64,000 nucleotides of DNA from Lutimonas saemankumensis. GTDB lineage: Bacteria > Bacteroidota > Bacteroidia > Flavobacteriales > Flavobacteriaceae. A program made the translations under genes and the position numbers. The number at the start of each line of letters is the position of its first letter. Within the stretch, counting starts at the first letter, position 1. Below, one piece after another: positions 1 to 9,547 of this stretch. The notes under the pieces are model-generated. The model worked only from the letters and a program-made list of their open reading frames with translations. It was not told the DNA's origin and made no database searches. The stretch lies in assembly GCF_020171465.1 (NCBI RefSeq), contig NZ_JAIUZR010000003.1, forward strand, positions 1,302,001-1,366,000, in the 5' to 3' direction.

Positions 1-503
1 TTGGAATACAATACCTTGGAAAGAATTTTTTGACCCTGATGTACATCATTGTGCCATTTTCCCTGTTAATCAAGATCCCCTACCTGAATTTTGAGGGAAG
101 ATTCGATACCTCAATTATTATTGGAATTTTTATTCTCATATGGAGTAATGATGTGTTTGCATTTTTGATTGGAAAGAATTTTGGAAAACATAAACTGATC
201 GAAAGGGTTTCACCCAATAAAACGGTGGAAGGATTTTTGGGAGGATTCATTTTCACCTTTATCGCCGGTTATATTGTTGCCAAATATTGCCCGAGCATAC
301 AGCCACTCCAGTGGTTCACAATTGCCATATTGGTGAGTACTTTTGGAGTTTTAGGAGATTTGATTGAATCCATGTTTAAACGTCAGGCCAAAATCAAGGA
401 CAGCAGTAATTTACTTCCGGGTCATGGAGGTTTTCTAGATAGGCTGGATAGTGTTATCTTTGCTACTCCATTTATTTTTATTTATCTATTTCTCACTACC
501 TAA
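1..503 (+). CDS. cdsA: Phosphatidate cytidylyltransferase, 3' part (5' end outside window)
   Basis: Makes CDP-diacylglycerol from phosphatidate and CTP, the entry step of phospholipid synthesis, in the inner membrane. The open frame runs to the left edge without a stop, so the gene is cut. The visible 167 or so residues hold several membrane helices and the family signature near the C-terminus: KRQAKIKD followed by PGHGGFLDRLD. The stop codon shares one base with the psd start (TAATG), so the two are translationally coupled. The signature makes the call firm; the true start is not visible. Confidence 0.93.
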   Translation, partial: GIQYLGKNFLTLMYIIVPFSLLIKIPYLNFEGRFDTSIIIGIFILIWSNDVFAFLIGKNFGKHKLIERVSPNKTVEGFLGGFIFTFIAGYIVAKYCPSIQPLQWFTIAILVSTFGVLGDLIESMFKRQAKIKDSSNLLPGHGGFLDRLDSVIFATPFIFIYLFLTT

Positions 504-1153
504 TGTTTCATAAAGAAGGTTTCAAGATTATATTGATAAGCGCCCTCATCGTGGTGGGCGGAATTTTATTAGTTGACAATTTCATCTCAAACTACTGGCT
601 TCAAAAATCCCTGATGATTCTTCTGCTGGTTTTCTTTATACTCATCCTGCAGTTTTTTAGGGATCCCAAGAGAAATACCGTTTTGGATGACAATCATATT
701 ATTGCACCGGCTGATGGAAAAGTAGTGGTCATTGAGGAGGTTGTAGAAAAGGAATACTTCCAGGAGAAAAGACGTCAGATATCAATATTCATGTCACCAC
801 TCAATGTCCACGTAACTCGATATCCTGTTTCAGGCCTTGTAAAATACAGCAAATATCATCCAGGAAAATATCTGGTTGCCTGGCACCCGAAATCCTCTGA
901 AGAAAATGAAAGAACAACGATTGTAATTGAAAATAAAGTTTCCGGAGAAATACTTTATCGTCAAATTGCTGGAGCTCTGGCCCGAAGGATCGTAAACTAT
1001 GCGAAATCAAATAATCAGGTGATTCAGGGTGAAGATGCCGGATTTATTAAGTTTGGTTCCAGAATAGATATTTTTGTACCTTTGGAGATGAAGATTGAAG
1101 TGAAACTAGACCAAAAAACAAGAGGTGGTGAAACCATCTTGGCCTCTAAATAA
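503..1153 (+). CDS. psd: Phosphatidylserine decarboxylase proenzyme
   Basis: Converts phosphatidylserine to phosphatidylethanolamine and follows cdsA in the same pathway. At 216 residues it is the short proenzyme type. Two hydrophobic segments lie near residues 7-29 and 34-51, then the conserved MSPLNVHVTRYPVSG block. FGSRIDIF near the C-terminus holds the Gly-Ser pair expected to self-cleave and make the pyruvoyl group. The start overlaps the cdsA stop by one base and the stop overlaps the next start by one base, so three genes form one operon. Confidence 0.93.
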   Translation: MFHKEGFKIILISALIVVGGILLVDNFISNYWLQKSLMILLLVFFILILQFFRDPKRNTVLDDNHIIAPADGKVVVIEEVVEKEYFQEKRRQISIFMSPLNVHVTRYPVSGLVKYSKYHPGKYLVAWHPKSSEENERTTIVIENKVSGEILYRQIAGALARRIVNYAKSNNQVIQGEDAGFIKFGSRIDIFVPLEMKIEVKLDQKTRGGETILASK

Positions 1154-1422
1154 TGGATGATCTGGACAGAAGATTTAAAAAGGCTTTTGACATTGCATCG
1201 GCCATGACAAAAAAGTTGCCGCCAGACATCATGCTTCAATTTTATTCCTACTACAAACATGCAACCACAAAAGACTCTATGGTTATTCCATCGGGAAATG
1301 ACATGGTTCGTAACGCATTCAAATTAAACGCTTATTTTCAGATAGCCAATATATCGGCGGATGATGCGAAAAAAGAATATATAAAACTGGTTGAAAAATA
1401 TACCGGTAAAAAAGTTGAATAA
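1153..1422 (+). CDS. Acyl-CoA-binding protein
   Basis: An 89-residue soluble helical protein with the length and pattern of the acyl-CoA-binding protein family, including the central LQFYSYYKHAT block. It likely buffers long-chain acyl-CoA in the cytoplasm. Its position as the third gene of the cdsA-psd operon, coupled by a TAATG overlap, fits lipid metabolism. The family call is fairly secure; the physiological ligand is inferred. Confidence 0.85.
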   Translation: MDDLDRRFKKAFDIASAMTKKLPPDIMLQFYSYYKHATTKDSMVIPSGNDMVRNAFKLNAYFQIANISADDAKKEYIKLVEKYTGKKVE

Positions 1423-1453
1423 ATAGAATTACTACTAAATTAAAACTAAGAAA

Positions 1454-2077
1454 ATGAAAAAGATCACACACTTTTCACTTGTCATGTTTATGGCTATTTC
1501 CTTGACCTATTGTTCGAAGGAAAAAAAGGAAACAACGGATGCTGTTAAAGACGATACAGCTAAAATTTCAGTGAATAAAGATTTGTCCTCTGTTACCTGG
1601 ACTGCCTATAAAACAACTGACAAAATTCCTGTAAAGGGAACATTTAAAGAGATCAATGTTTTGAAGGCAAATAACGGATCTACCGGGGTTGAGGCACTGG
1701 AAGGATTTGAATTTGAGGTCCCTGTATCAAGTATTTATTCAAAGGATACAATACGCGACGGTAAACTTCAAAGATTCTTTTTTGCCGTAATGGAAAACTC
1801 AATGAAGTTAAAAGGTAAGTTTCAGATACAGGATGACAGCAATGGAAATATTGCATTCACGATGAATGGATTGACAAAAGACCTTCCTTTTACTTACGAG
1901 ATTGACAAAGACACAATCAATATTAATGCGACGATGGACCTGAACACATGGCAGGCACAAAAAGCAGTGGAATCCATAAATGAGGCATGCCTGGAACTTC
2001 ATACCGGGCCGGATGGAGTGAGTAAAACCTGGGATGTTGTTGGTATAGCGGCTAAAATAGTAACAAGCGCCAAATAA
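1454..2077 (+). CDS. YceI-family lipoprotein
   Basis: A 207-residue exported protein. It has a lipoprotein signal (LTYC at residues 18-21), a Lys/Glu-rich linker, and then a beta-rich domain resembling YceI proteins, which form lipocalin-like barrels that bind isoprenoids or other lipids. The motif SSVTWTAYKTTDKIPVKGTF marks the start of the domain. It probably sits lipid-anchored in the envelope. It is 31 bases after the previous gene and 1 base before the next, so it may share a transcript. Ligand unknown. Confidence 0.75.
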   Translation: MKKITHFSLVMFMAISLTYCSKEKKETTDAVKDDTAKISVNKDLSSVTWTAYKTTDKIPVKGTFKEINVLKANNGSTGVEALEGFEFEVPVSSIYSKDTIRDGKLQRFFFAVMENSMKLKGKFQIQDDSNGNIAFTMNGLTKDLPFTYEIDKDTININATMDLNTWQAQKAVESINEACLELHTGPDGVSKTWDVVGIAAKIVTSAK

Positions 2078-2078
2078 A

Positions 2079-2495
2079 ATGAAAAAGGTAACGGGAATAG
2101 GAGGAATCTTTTTTAAAAGTTCGGATCCTGAAAAAATGAAAGAATGGTACAATAAAAACCTTGGACTGGTCATTGACGCTTATGGCTCTCCTTTTGAGTT
2201 TAGAAACGCTAACGACCCAGAAAAGATCAATTACCTTCAATGGAGCCCGTTTAAAGAAGATACCTCCTATTTCGAACCTTCAAAAAAGGATTTTATGATC
2301 AATTACCGTGTAGCCAATCTGGAAGCGCTGGTGAAAGAATTAGAAAAATCCGGTGTTACCATATGTGACGAGATTGAGACTTATGAATATGGTAAATTCG
2401 TCCATATTATGGATCCTGAAGGCAATAAAATAGAATTGTGGGAGCCGGTCGATCAAGTCTTTACCGATAGCCTAAATGGCAAAACAACCAAATAA
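2079..2495 (+). CDS. VOC-family (glyoxalase/bleomycin-resistance fold) protein
   Basis: A 138-residue protein with two beta-alpha-beta-beta-beta modules typical of the vicinal oxygen chelate superfamily. It starts VTGIGGIFFKSSDPEKMKEW and ends VHIMDPEGNKIELWEP, the usual C-terminal signature with a metal-ligand glutamate. Substrate cannot be told from sequence. It follows the YceI gene by one base and converges on valS. Confidence 0.8.
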   Translation: MKKVTGIGGIFFKSSDPEKMKEWYNKNLGLVIDAYGSPFEFRNANDPEKINYLQWSPFKEDTSYFEPSKKDFMINYRVANLEALVKELEKSGVTICDEIETYEYGKFVHIMDPEGNKIELWEPVDQVFTDSLNGKTTK

Positions 2496-2519
2496 ATCTC
2501 AATTCTATTTAAAATCAGT

Positions 2520-5156
2520 TTAGCTTTTCAGGGCAGCAAGGCTTTGCTCCAGCATATTGATTTTTGCCAGTGCATCGGCCTCCTTCTTTCTCTCCATTTC
2601 AATTACCTTTTCCGGTGCATTGCTGACAAACCTTTCATTGGCCAGTTTCTTCTGTACAGATGCTAAAAACCCTTTGTGATAAGCCAATTCCTCTTCCAAT
2701 TTGGATCTTTCTTCCTCTATGTTGATTTCCTCTTTAAAAGGAATGAAAAACTCATTAGAGCCCACCCTAAAAGTTAGAGCGTTTTCTATTTTTTCGTCGA
2801 TCTCTATAAGTTTTGAAATATTGCACATCTTTCCAATCAAAGCGTAAAATCCAGTTTCAATGGATTCTTTTTTCAAAACAAAAAGATCAAGCTTTTCTTT
2901 AAAAGAAATATTCTTTTGCTTACGTAAATTCCTCACAGCTGATATAATTTCTTTTATGACTTCAAATGATTCTAAAATCGATTCGTTAAAATCTCCTTGC
3001 TCAGGGTACTTTGAAACGATCAATGCCTCATCTGTATTTCTTTCCTTAAAATATTGCCAGATTTCCTCTGATATAAATGGCATAAATGGATGAAGTATTT
3101 TAATATTGTCTTCAAAGAAGGCAACGGTGGCTTCAAATGTAGCACTGTCCATAGACTCTCCATATTGTGGTTTGACCATTTCAAGATACCACGAAGAAAA
3201 ATCATCCCAAACCAGCTTATAAATCGCGGTAAGTGCATCTGACAACCTGTATTGATCAAACTGCTCATTTACAAACTTTAAGGTCTTATTGAATTTTGCC
3301 TGATACCATTCAATGGCCATTCTCGATGAATCAGGTTGATCGGAATCTGAGTTGACTTTCCATCCCTTGACCAACCTAAAACCATTCCATATTTTATTCG
3401 CGAAATTTCTACCTTGAAGCATCAATCCTTCATCAAAAAGAAGATCATTTCCGGCTGCTGAACTCATCAATATTCCTGCTCTTACCCCGTCAGCTCCGTA
3501 AGACTCCATTAATTCAACCGGATCCGGTGAATTTCCAAGAGATTTGGACATTTTCCTTCTCTTTTTATCGCGCACCAGACCTGTCAGGTAAACATGTTCA
3601 AATGGTTTCTCATCGGCAAATTCATAACCTGCAATAATCATGCGTGCCACCCAAAAGAAAAGGATGTCAGGTCCTGTAACCAGATCATTGGTAGGGTAAT
3701 AATATTTAAAATCCTTATTTTCAGGATTATTGATTCCATCAAAGACGCTAATGGGCCATAGCCAGGACGAAAACCAGGTGTCCAGAGAGTCTTCGTCCTG
3801 CCTAATGTCTCCAGCCTTTAAGTTTTTGTTTCCTGTCTTCTCTTTAGCTATACTAAGGGCCTCTTCGGCATTTTCCGCAACGACATAATCACTGGTCCCT
3901 TCAGAATAATAATAGGCCGGAATTCTATGCCCCCAATACAATTGTCTTGAAATATTCCAGTCCCTGATATTCTCCATCCAGTGCCTGTAGGTATTCACAA
4001 ATTTATGTGGGACCAATTTTACCTCCTCTTTCTTCAGGACTGCTTCGATCGCCGGTTTTACAAGATCCTCCATTTTGAGGAACCACTGTTCTGAAATCTT
4101 TGGTTCAATGACAGCCTTGGTTCTTTCTGAGGTTCCTACTTTATGCATGTAATCTTCAGTCTTCACAAGAAAACCCTTTTCCTCAAGCTCTTTTACGATT
4201 TCTTTCCTCACCTTGAACCTGTCCATTCCTTCATAATGAAGTCCCTGCCTGTTTAAAGTTGCGTCATCATTAAAGATATCAATGACCTCCAGATTATGTT
4301 TCTCTCCTATTTCTTTGTCATTTGGATCATGTGCCGGGGTAATTTTTAAACTACCCGTTCCAAATTCTCTGTCTACATATTCATCCTCAATAATAGGGAT
4401 GGAACGGTTTACAATAGGAACGATTGCTTTTTTTCCCTTTAGATGAAAAAAACGTTCATCTTCTGGGTGGACACAAATAGCTGTATCTCCCAAAATGGTT
4501 TCAGGCCTTGTGGTAGCAATCTGAACCACCTCCTCACTGCCTTCTATGTTATAGTTGACATAATATAACTTACCGGGCTGTTCAACATAGATAACCTCTT
4601 CGTCACTTAAGGTGGTTTTTGCTTCAGGATCCCAGTTAACCATTCTGTAACCTTTGTAAATCAGCCCCTTTTCATGCAAATTGACAAACACTTTGTTCAC
4701 CGCTTTGTTGAGGTCTTCATCCATGGTAAACTTGGTTCGCTCCCAGTCGCAGGATGCTCCAAGTTTTTTCAATTGCTCAAGAATAAGACCACCATGTTCT
4801 CTTGTCCAGTCCCAGGCATGCTCAATAAATTCTTCTCTGCTCAATTCTGATTTTTCAATACCCTGGGCCTTTAATTTGGCTACCACCTTTGCTTCTGTCG
4901 CGATCGAAGCATGGTCCGTTCCCGGCACCCAGCAGGCGTTGTATCCCAGCATTCTTTTTCGACGGATCAAAACATCCTGAATGGTATTATTTAACATATG
5001 CCCCATATGCAATACACCGGTCACATTTGGAGGAGGAATAACAATGGTGTAAGGTTCCCGATCATCGGGCTCCGAATGAAAATAGTTATTTTCCATCCAG
5101 AATCGGTACCATTTCTCTTCTACCAATTGTGCATTGTATTTTGCAGGTATATTCAT
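2520..5156 (-). CDS. valS: Valine--tRNA ligase
   Basis: Class I aminoacyl-tRNA synthetase of 878 residues, full length for the family. The HIGH-type motif is HMGHM at residues 50-54, following PPPNVTGV. The KMSKS motif is [25 protein letters not shown] is the conserved core block, and the last 70 residues form the charged coiled coil typical of ValRS. It charges tRNA-Val in the cytoplasm. It converges with the VOC gene and is divergent from the DUF1573 gene. Confidence 0.98.
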   Translation of the reverse strand: MNIPAKYNAQLVEEKWYRFWMENNYFHSEPDDREPYTIVIPPPNVTGVLHMGHMLNNTIQDVLIRRKRMLGYNACWVPGTDHASIATEAKVVAKLKAQGIEKSELSREEFIEHAWDWTREHGGLILEQLKKLGASCDWERTKFTMDEDLNKAVNKVFVNLHEKGLIYKGYRMVNWDPEAKTTLSDEEVIYVEQPGKLYYVNYNIEGSEEVVQIATTRPETILGDTAICVHPEDERFFHLKGKKAIVPIVNRSIPIIEDEYVDREFGTGSLKITPAHDPNDKEIGEKHNLEVIDIFNDDATLNRQGLHYEGMDRFKVRKEIVKELEEKGFLVKTEDYMHKVGTSERTKAVIEPKISEQWFLKMEDLVKPAIEAVLKKEEVKLVPHKFVNTYRHWMENIRDWNISRQLYWGHRIPAYYYSEGTSDYVVAENAEEALSIAKEKTGNKNLKAGDIRQDEDSLDTWFSSWLWPISVFDGINNPENKDFKYYYPTNDLVTGPDILFFWVARMIIAGYEFADEKPFEHVYLTGLVRDKKRRKMSKSLGNSPDPVELMESYGADGVRAGILMSSAAGNDLLFDEGLMLQGRNFANKIWNGFRLVKGWKVNSDSDQPDSSRMAIEWYQAKFNKTLKFVNEQFDQYRLSDALTAIYKLVWDDFSSWYLEMVKPQYGESMDSATFEATVAFFEDNIKILHPFMPFISEEIWQYFKERNTDEALIVSKYPEQGDFNESILESFEVIKEIISAVRNLRKQKNISFKEKLDLFVLKKESIETGFYALIGKMCNISKLIEIDEKIENALTFRVGSNEFFIPFKEEINIEEERSKLEEELAYHKGFLASVQKKLANERFVSNAPEKVIEMERKKEADALAKINMLEQSLAALKS

Positions 5157-5268
5157 TTGTTAAATTTTTGTCAAATAGTGTGCAAAATTACAATTTTAAG
5201 CAATAAATAGGTTGTTTTAAAGTTAGATTTATTGCAAAAAGTATTAATTTTAGCGCAAATTATTTATC

Positions 5269-5718
5269 ATGAAAAAAATACTGATTTTATTATTTATTGG
5301 AGTAATGTCTATCCCAATGAACGGACAGACAAAAGAAGATATTAAAAAAGATTACACAGGTCCTGTATTTGAATTTGAAACGAAGGTGATCGACTATGGT
5401 GAAATTGCAGCAAATTCTGATGGAAATCGTGTATTCAAATTTAAAAATATCGGGAAATCACCGTTGATTATTTCCAAGGTTAAAGGAAGCTGTGGATGTA
5501 CAGTACCAACAAAACCTGAAGAACCAATTATGCCTGGAGAAACTGGAGAAATAGGAGTAAAATACGCAACCAATAGAATCGGACCGTTTTCAAAAACCAT
5601 TACAATAAGCTCAAATGCCTATGAGCCTCAAGTGGTTTTAAAGATTAAAGGAAGAGTCCTTGAAGAAGGTTCAGGTGATCTTCAAAAGAAAAAAGCGATT
5701 GTCTCAGAATCCAACTAA
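5269..5718 (+). CDS. Exported DUF1573 domain protein
   Basis: A 149-residue protein with an N-terminal signal peptide (first 19 or so residues) and one DUF1573 domain, an immunoglobulin-like/ASPM-type beta sandwich. The diagnostic stretch is SKVKGSCGCTVPTKPEEPI, with a CxC pair, followed by PGETGEIGVKY. Such proteins are common in Bacteroidota envelopes and their role is unsettled. It is monocistronic, with a strong terminator right after the stop. Confidence 0.8.
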   Translation: MKKILILLFIGVMSIPMNGQTKEDIKKDYTGPVFEFETKVIDYGEIAANSDGNRVFKFKNIGKSPLIISKVKGSCGCTVPTKPEEPIMPGETGEIGVKYATNRIGPFSKTITISSNAYEPQVVLKIKGRVLEEGSGDLQKKKAIVSESN

Positions 5719-5720
5719 AT

Positions 5721-5747
5721 AAAAGCCCTTTTTCAAGGGCTTTTTTT
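5721..5747. terminator. Bidirectional rho-independent terminator
   Basis: A 10-bp perfect stem (AAAAGCCCTT / AAGGGCTTTT) with a TTTC loop, followed by T residues on the plus strand and preceded by A residues. It sits between the converging DUF1573 and protease genes and can serve both. Confidence 0.85.
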
Positions 5748-7074
5748 ATAGGAGGCTTTTAAGGTAAAATTCGTACCTCAGGTGTTCCCCTCTTCGATCA
5801 ACAAGTAATTTGATCTTCTTATCATCCCTGGAAGAAAACAAATAAATGATTTCTTCCATTTTTATTGAATAGGCTGGCTTGCCATTAACCTCCAGTATTA
5901 TATCACCTTCAAGTAATCCCGCCAAATGGGCAGGGGAACCATGTCTGATATTCGAAATCTTATAACTGGGCTTGTAAGTCAATCCATAGGTGTAAAAGAT
6001 ATCCGTGATATTCTGCGCCTGATTCTGATTGGGTTGGATAGGCTTGAATTGTCTATGTTCCTTCACAAGAATTTCCCCTCCATAAATCAGTTCAATTCCA
6101 CTTTTGTTATAAAGAAAGGGAGCGTTAAAATACCGGCTTACTTTCCTCAGGGTAATTTTACTTCCTGAATAATCCATAATTACCTGAAATCTTTTTAATA
6201 TCTCCGCTCCAAGCGTGCCATTGCGATCTTTGTTGGCATGAACTCTTACTATGGAGGTTGAATCCGGATAGGAAACAGTTGCATTCTCAAATTCAAATGT
6301 TCCAATTTTTAATTTTCTGATCAGACTCCTTTTACCACTTATATCACCGCTTAGTCCCCTTCCTAAAAAATCCTCAAAATAATTATCCCCGATCAAGATA
6401 TTCGGATTTGAATGAGGGAATAACCATAAGGAGTCTCCTCCTCCGGAATCGATAAGTAATTTTACCGAGAACTCCTTCCCAAGATGATTTTGTACGATTA
6501 CATCAATAAAAGGCTTGTTGTTATAAAAGTCCAGGGGGAACGTTTCACATCCTTTACATTTTGACAGGTCATAGGTGCCAGGTTTATAAAATGTCAATTT
6601 CTTGCTTCCATAATTGATCTTAATCACAAAATCTCTGAAAAGATCACCTCCAATGATTCCGTGAATATCCATTCCCATTTTCGCGGACAAGTCAAATAAT
6701 TCATCAGTGATAACAAAGACCGAAAGCGATGGGTTTACAATGCTCTTCATTTTAAAATAATTACCTCTTGAAGACAAGGCATTTATTGTACTACCCTCTC
6801 CTAACCCCTTTAATTTAAGCTGATTGACATTCTTAAGTTGAATTGAATCTTCAATTTTAAGATTAAATAACATTGTTTTTTTTACCCCCGTATCCAGTAG
6901 AAAAGAAAGTTTAGCGCCGTTGATCTCAGCGGTAACCACAATCATGTTGTTAACCAGCCTAAATGGAACCGATTCTAATTCTTTACTGTTGTCAGAAATC
7001 AAAAATCTACCTTGAGCCTGAAGAAACAGGCAGGTGGTCAAGAGTAGTATAGTCAGCGAAAATTTCTGAAACAT
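5746..7074 (-). CDS. Retropepsin-like aspartyl protease with C-terminal PDZ domain
   Basis: An exported protein of about 442 residues. I place the start at the ATG at 7074 because the MFQKFSLTILLLTTCLF stretch that follows is a normal signal peptide; an upstream ATG at 7110 would put 12 odd residues before it. There are two aspartyl-protease half-sites, LLDTGVKKT and LLIDSGGGDS, so a single chain may form the active dimer-like fold. The C-terminal 100 residues form a PDZ domain (SPAHLAGLLEGDIILEVNG). Likely periplasmic or surface proteolysis; substrate unknown. Confidence 0.8.
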   Translation of the reverse strand: MFQKFSLTILLLTTCLFLQAQGRFLISDNSKELESVPFRLVNNMIVVTAEINGAKLSFLLDTGVKKTMLFNLKIEDSIQLKNVNQLKLKGLGEGSTINALSSRGNYFKMKSIVNPSLSVFVITDELFDLSAKMGMDIHGIIGGDLFRDFVIKINYGSKKLTFYKPGTYDLSKCKGCETFPLDFYNNKPFIDVIVQNHLGKEFSVKLLIDSGGGDSLWLFPHSNPNILIGDNYFEDFLGRGLSGDISGKRSLIRKLKIGTFEFENATVSYPDSTSIVRVHANKDRNGTLGAEILKRFQVIMDYSGSKITLRKVSRYFNAPFLYNKSGIELIYGGEILVKEHRQFKPIQPNQNQAQNITDIFYTYGLTYKPSYKISNIRHGSPAHLAGLLEGDIILEVNGKPAYSIKMEEIIYLFSSRDDKKIKLLVDRRGEHLRYEFYLKSLL

Positions 7075-7170
7075 GATGGTATGTAAAATAGCAATAGGAA
7101 TGTAGTACAAAATTGAGAGATGACCATAATTTTAAGAAATATTTAGCTTTTAAGCCAAGGTCAAATCCTG

Positions 7171-7509
7171 CTATTTTTTGACATACTCGTTAATCTTCTG
7201 AAGTATAAAGGGGACCATTTCTTTAGCAATAATGAAAGCCACAAAAAACTTTCTGGTTTTCTTATTCGCCATTAAAAAAGAACTGAGCAGGTTGATTGCC
7301 GCCGATTTATAATGATCCAGTGAAACTGACTCCATAGAACTCCTGAGGGAGCTCTTAAAGGAACCTCCCTGAAGTATAGCTGCAGGAATGGAAATTATCG
7401 GATTACTAAGAATTTCTTCCTCCTGCGCTTTTATTTGAACTGACAACTTCTTTTTAGCCGCATTAAGCTCTTCGAATGTTGTAATCCGCTGGTTAAATTT
7501 ACTCCTCAT
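7171..7509 (-). CDS. Conserved hypothetical protein of a small envelope/stress operon
   Basis: A 112-residue protein I do not recognise by domain. It has a charged N-terminal helix and a moderately hydrophobic middle around residues 40-60. It overlaps the upstream membrane-protein gene by 11 bases and is the last gene of a three-gene operon with a YtxH-type protein. A role with those two at the inner membrane is likely by association only. Confidence 0.6.
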   Translation of the reverse strand: MRSKFNQRITTFEELNAAKKKLSVQIKAQEEEILSNPIISIPAAILQGGSFKSSLRSSMESVSLDHYKSAAINLLSSFLMANKKTRKFFVAFIIAKEMVPFILQKINEYVKK

Positions 7510-7849
7510 ACTCTATGGACTCGTTAAAATCATCATCATCCGTCAAAGCAGATTCGACGATCTTGTCTTTTATTTTCAACTCTATACGCTCTTTTGCAAA
7601 AGCAGCATAAACAACAAACAAAATCACATAAACCAAACCCACCAGAGCAAATCCGATGACTTCGCTTTCAAAAAAAGTAGCAAGCCAAAATGCCAGTGCA
7701 ATACTGAACATAAGCAATATCAGTAAGCCCATAACCAAAAGCAGAAACGAGCTGACTAATCCTGCTGCCACATTGGCGATTGCCCCGATAATATTAAATT
7801 TAACCAGTTGAATTCTGTTTTCAACATACTGTTTCAGCAAATCTATCAT
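7499..7849 (-). CDS. Small membrane protein, YqjE/phage-holin-like superfamily
   Basis: A 116-residue protein. Residues 1-18 are amphipathic (IDLLKQYVENRIQLVKFN) and are followed by two strong membrane helices around residues 24-50 and 65-92, then an acidic tail. This matches the YqjE / 'phage holin family' proteins found beside YtxH proteins in many Bacteroidota. It is not evidence of a prophage. Middle gene of the ytxH-like operon. Confidence 0.7.
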   Translation of the reverse strand: MIDLLKQYVENRIQLVKFNIIGAIANVAAGLVSSFLLLVMGLLILLMFSIALAFWLATFFESEVIGFALVGLVYVILFVVYAAFAKERIELKIKDKIVESALTDDDDFNESIEYEE

Positions 7850-7868
7850 CAGTTATGTCAACCTTAAA

Positions 7869-8231
7869 TTAAATTGAATTGGCATTCGCTTCAACGGTTT
7901 TGGCTTCTTTTTTCAAGGAATCGATCTTTTCTGACAATTCCTTTTCAAGATCTTTTACTTTTGCCGCCACCTGGTCGTACTTCTCTTTTACAGAAGTTTT
8001 CATGTCACTAAATTTTTCTTTAAAATCCTTTAGCGACTCATCGTCCAAATCTTTAATTTTTTTTGACAACTCATTAAATTTTTTGTCAAAATCACTCTTC
8101 AATTCTCCAGCCTTTTCAGAAAGATTTTCCCTTGTTTCCTTTCCGGAAGCGGGAGCTAGGAGCAATCCTGCCACTGCACCTGTTGCGGCTCCTAAAATGA
8201 GACCTAACAACAATTTTGAATCACTAGACAT
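7869..8231 (-). CDS. YtxH-domain protein
   Basis: A 120-residue protein with the YtxH start: a short N-terminus, a single glycine/alanine-rich membrane helix (LLLGLILGAATGAVAGLLLA) and then PASGKETRENL. The rest is a long charged coiled coil. Members of this family are often induced by general stress. It is the first gene of the three-gene operon (19 bases to the next). Confidence 0.85.
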   Translation of the reverse strand: MSSDSKLLLGLILGAATGAVAGLLLAPASGKETRENLSEKAGELKSDFDKKFNELSKKIKDLDDESLKDFKEKFSDMKTSVKEKYDQVAAKVKDLEKELSEKIDSLKKEAKTVEANANSI

Positions 8232-8356
8232 AATACATTGTTTAAGATTAGAATAATATACATAAAGATACTAAAAATCATTGAAAAAAGGGAGCTTCAA
8301 AGAGGAAAAAGTAAATTATATTTTGCAATTTTGCAGTCAGATTCAACTCATATATT

Positions 8357-9547
8357 ATGCCTGTTATTTCATCGAAAGGGTTACAAATGCCCGAGTCTCC
8401 AATAAGAAAACTCGTACCGTATGCAGAAGACGCAAAAAAGAGAGGAGTTCAAGTATTTCACCTCAATATCGGCCAACCTGATATTGAAACTCCGGAAGCT
8501 GCATTGAAGGCTGTTAAGGAGAATGATATTAAGATCTTATCCTATGCCCGAAGTGAAGGATCGGAGGAATATCGTAAAAAATTAAGCCAATATTACAGGA
8601 AAAACAATATTGAAGTCGACCACCAGGATATTATCGTGACCACAGGGGGATCAGAGGCTTTGCTGTTTACCTTAGGAAGCGTTACTGATTTTGGAGATGA
8701 AATCATCATTCCAGAGCCCTTTTATGCCAACTACAACGGCTTTTCGGTGGCGAATGGGATAAAAGTGGTTCCAATCGTCTCAAGTATCGAAGATGATTTT
8801 GCTTTACCTCCCATTGAGGATTTTGAAAAACTGATCACCGATAAAACAAAGGCCATTCTTATCTGCAACCCGGGTAACCCCACTGGTTATCTATATTCCA
8901 TTGAGGAGCTGGAAAAACTGAAGGCTCTTGCCCTGAAACACGATCTTTTTCTTATTGCTGATGAAGTATATCGAGAATTCGTTTATGACGGTATTAAACA
9001 CCATTCAATTCTCAGTCTGAAAGGCATGGAAGAACATGCCATCGTTATTGATTCTGTGTCGAAAAGGTATAGTATGTGCGGGGCAAGAATAGGATGTATC
9101 GTTTCAAAAAACAAAAATCTGATTCAGACTGCGCTTAAATATGCCCAGGCACGACTTAGTTCACCTTCGTATGCCCTTCTGGCCAGTGAGGCCGCGTTGG
9201 AAACTCCTGCAAGTTATTTTGAAAATGTCATTAAAGAATACGATGAAAGACGTAATGTTCTCATTGAGGCACTGTCAGAGATTGAAGGTGTAAAGGTATC
9301 ACGTCCAAAAGGAGCTTTTTACTGTATTGCTCAGTTGCCGGTAAAAGATGCGGATGAATTTGCCCAATGGATGCTTGAAAAATTCAGCGACAATAATCAA
9401 ACCGTCATGGTTGCCCCCGCAAGCGGATTCTATTCCACGCCTGGTTCAGGAAAAAATCAGATCAGAATCGCCTATGTTTTGAAAAAAGAAAGTTTGATAC
9501 GTTCTGTGGAATTACTCAAACTGGCACTTGAACAATACAAGGACTAA
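8357..9547 (+). CDS. Class I/II PLP-dependent aminotransferase
   Basis: A 396-residue fold-type I aminotransferase, full length. The PLP lysine lies in DSVSKRYSMCGARIG, and the substrate/cofactor motifs NPGNPTGY and DEVYREFVYDG are present. It is similar to aspartate/aromatic aminotransferases; the exact amino acid is not decidable here. The stop shares one base with the murB start, so the two are co-translated. Confidence 0.87.
   Translation: MPVISSKGLQMPESPIRKLVPYAEDAKKRGVQVFHLNIGQPDIETPEAALKAVKENDIKILSYARSEGSEEYRKKLSQYYRKNNIEVDHQDIIVTTGGSEALLFTLGSVTDFGDEIIIPEPFYANYNGFSVANGIKVVPIVSSIEDDFALPPIEDFEKLITDKTKAILICNPGNPTGYLYSIEELEKLKALALKHDLFLIADEVYREFVYDGIKHHSILSLKGMEEHAIVIDSVSKRYSMCGARIGCIVSKNKNLIQTALKYAQARLSSPSYALLASEAALETPASYFENVIKEYDERRNVLIEALSEIEGVKVSRPKGAFYCIAQLPVKDADEFAQWMLEKFSDNNQTVMVAPASGFYSTPGSGKNQIRIAYVLKKESLIRSVELLKLALEQYKD

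Noticed and set aside
7171-8231. A holin-like protein could mean a prophage remnant
   Set aside because: No other phage-like gene is near, and this membrane protein family is a regular neighbour of YtxH-type stress genes in Bacteroidota.
8281-8481. A 66-codon frame before and across the aminotransferase start
   Set aside because: It runs out of frame into the aminotransferase gene, has no recognisable features and is rich in Arg/Ser as expected of a shadow frame.
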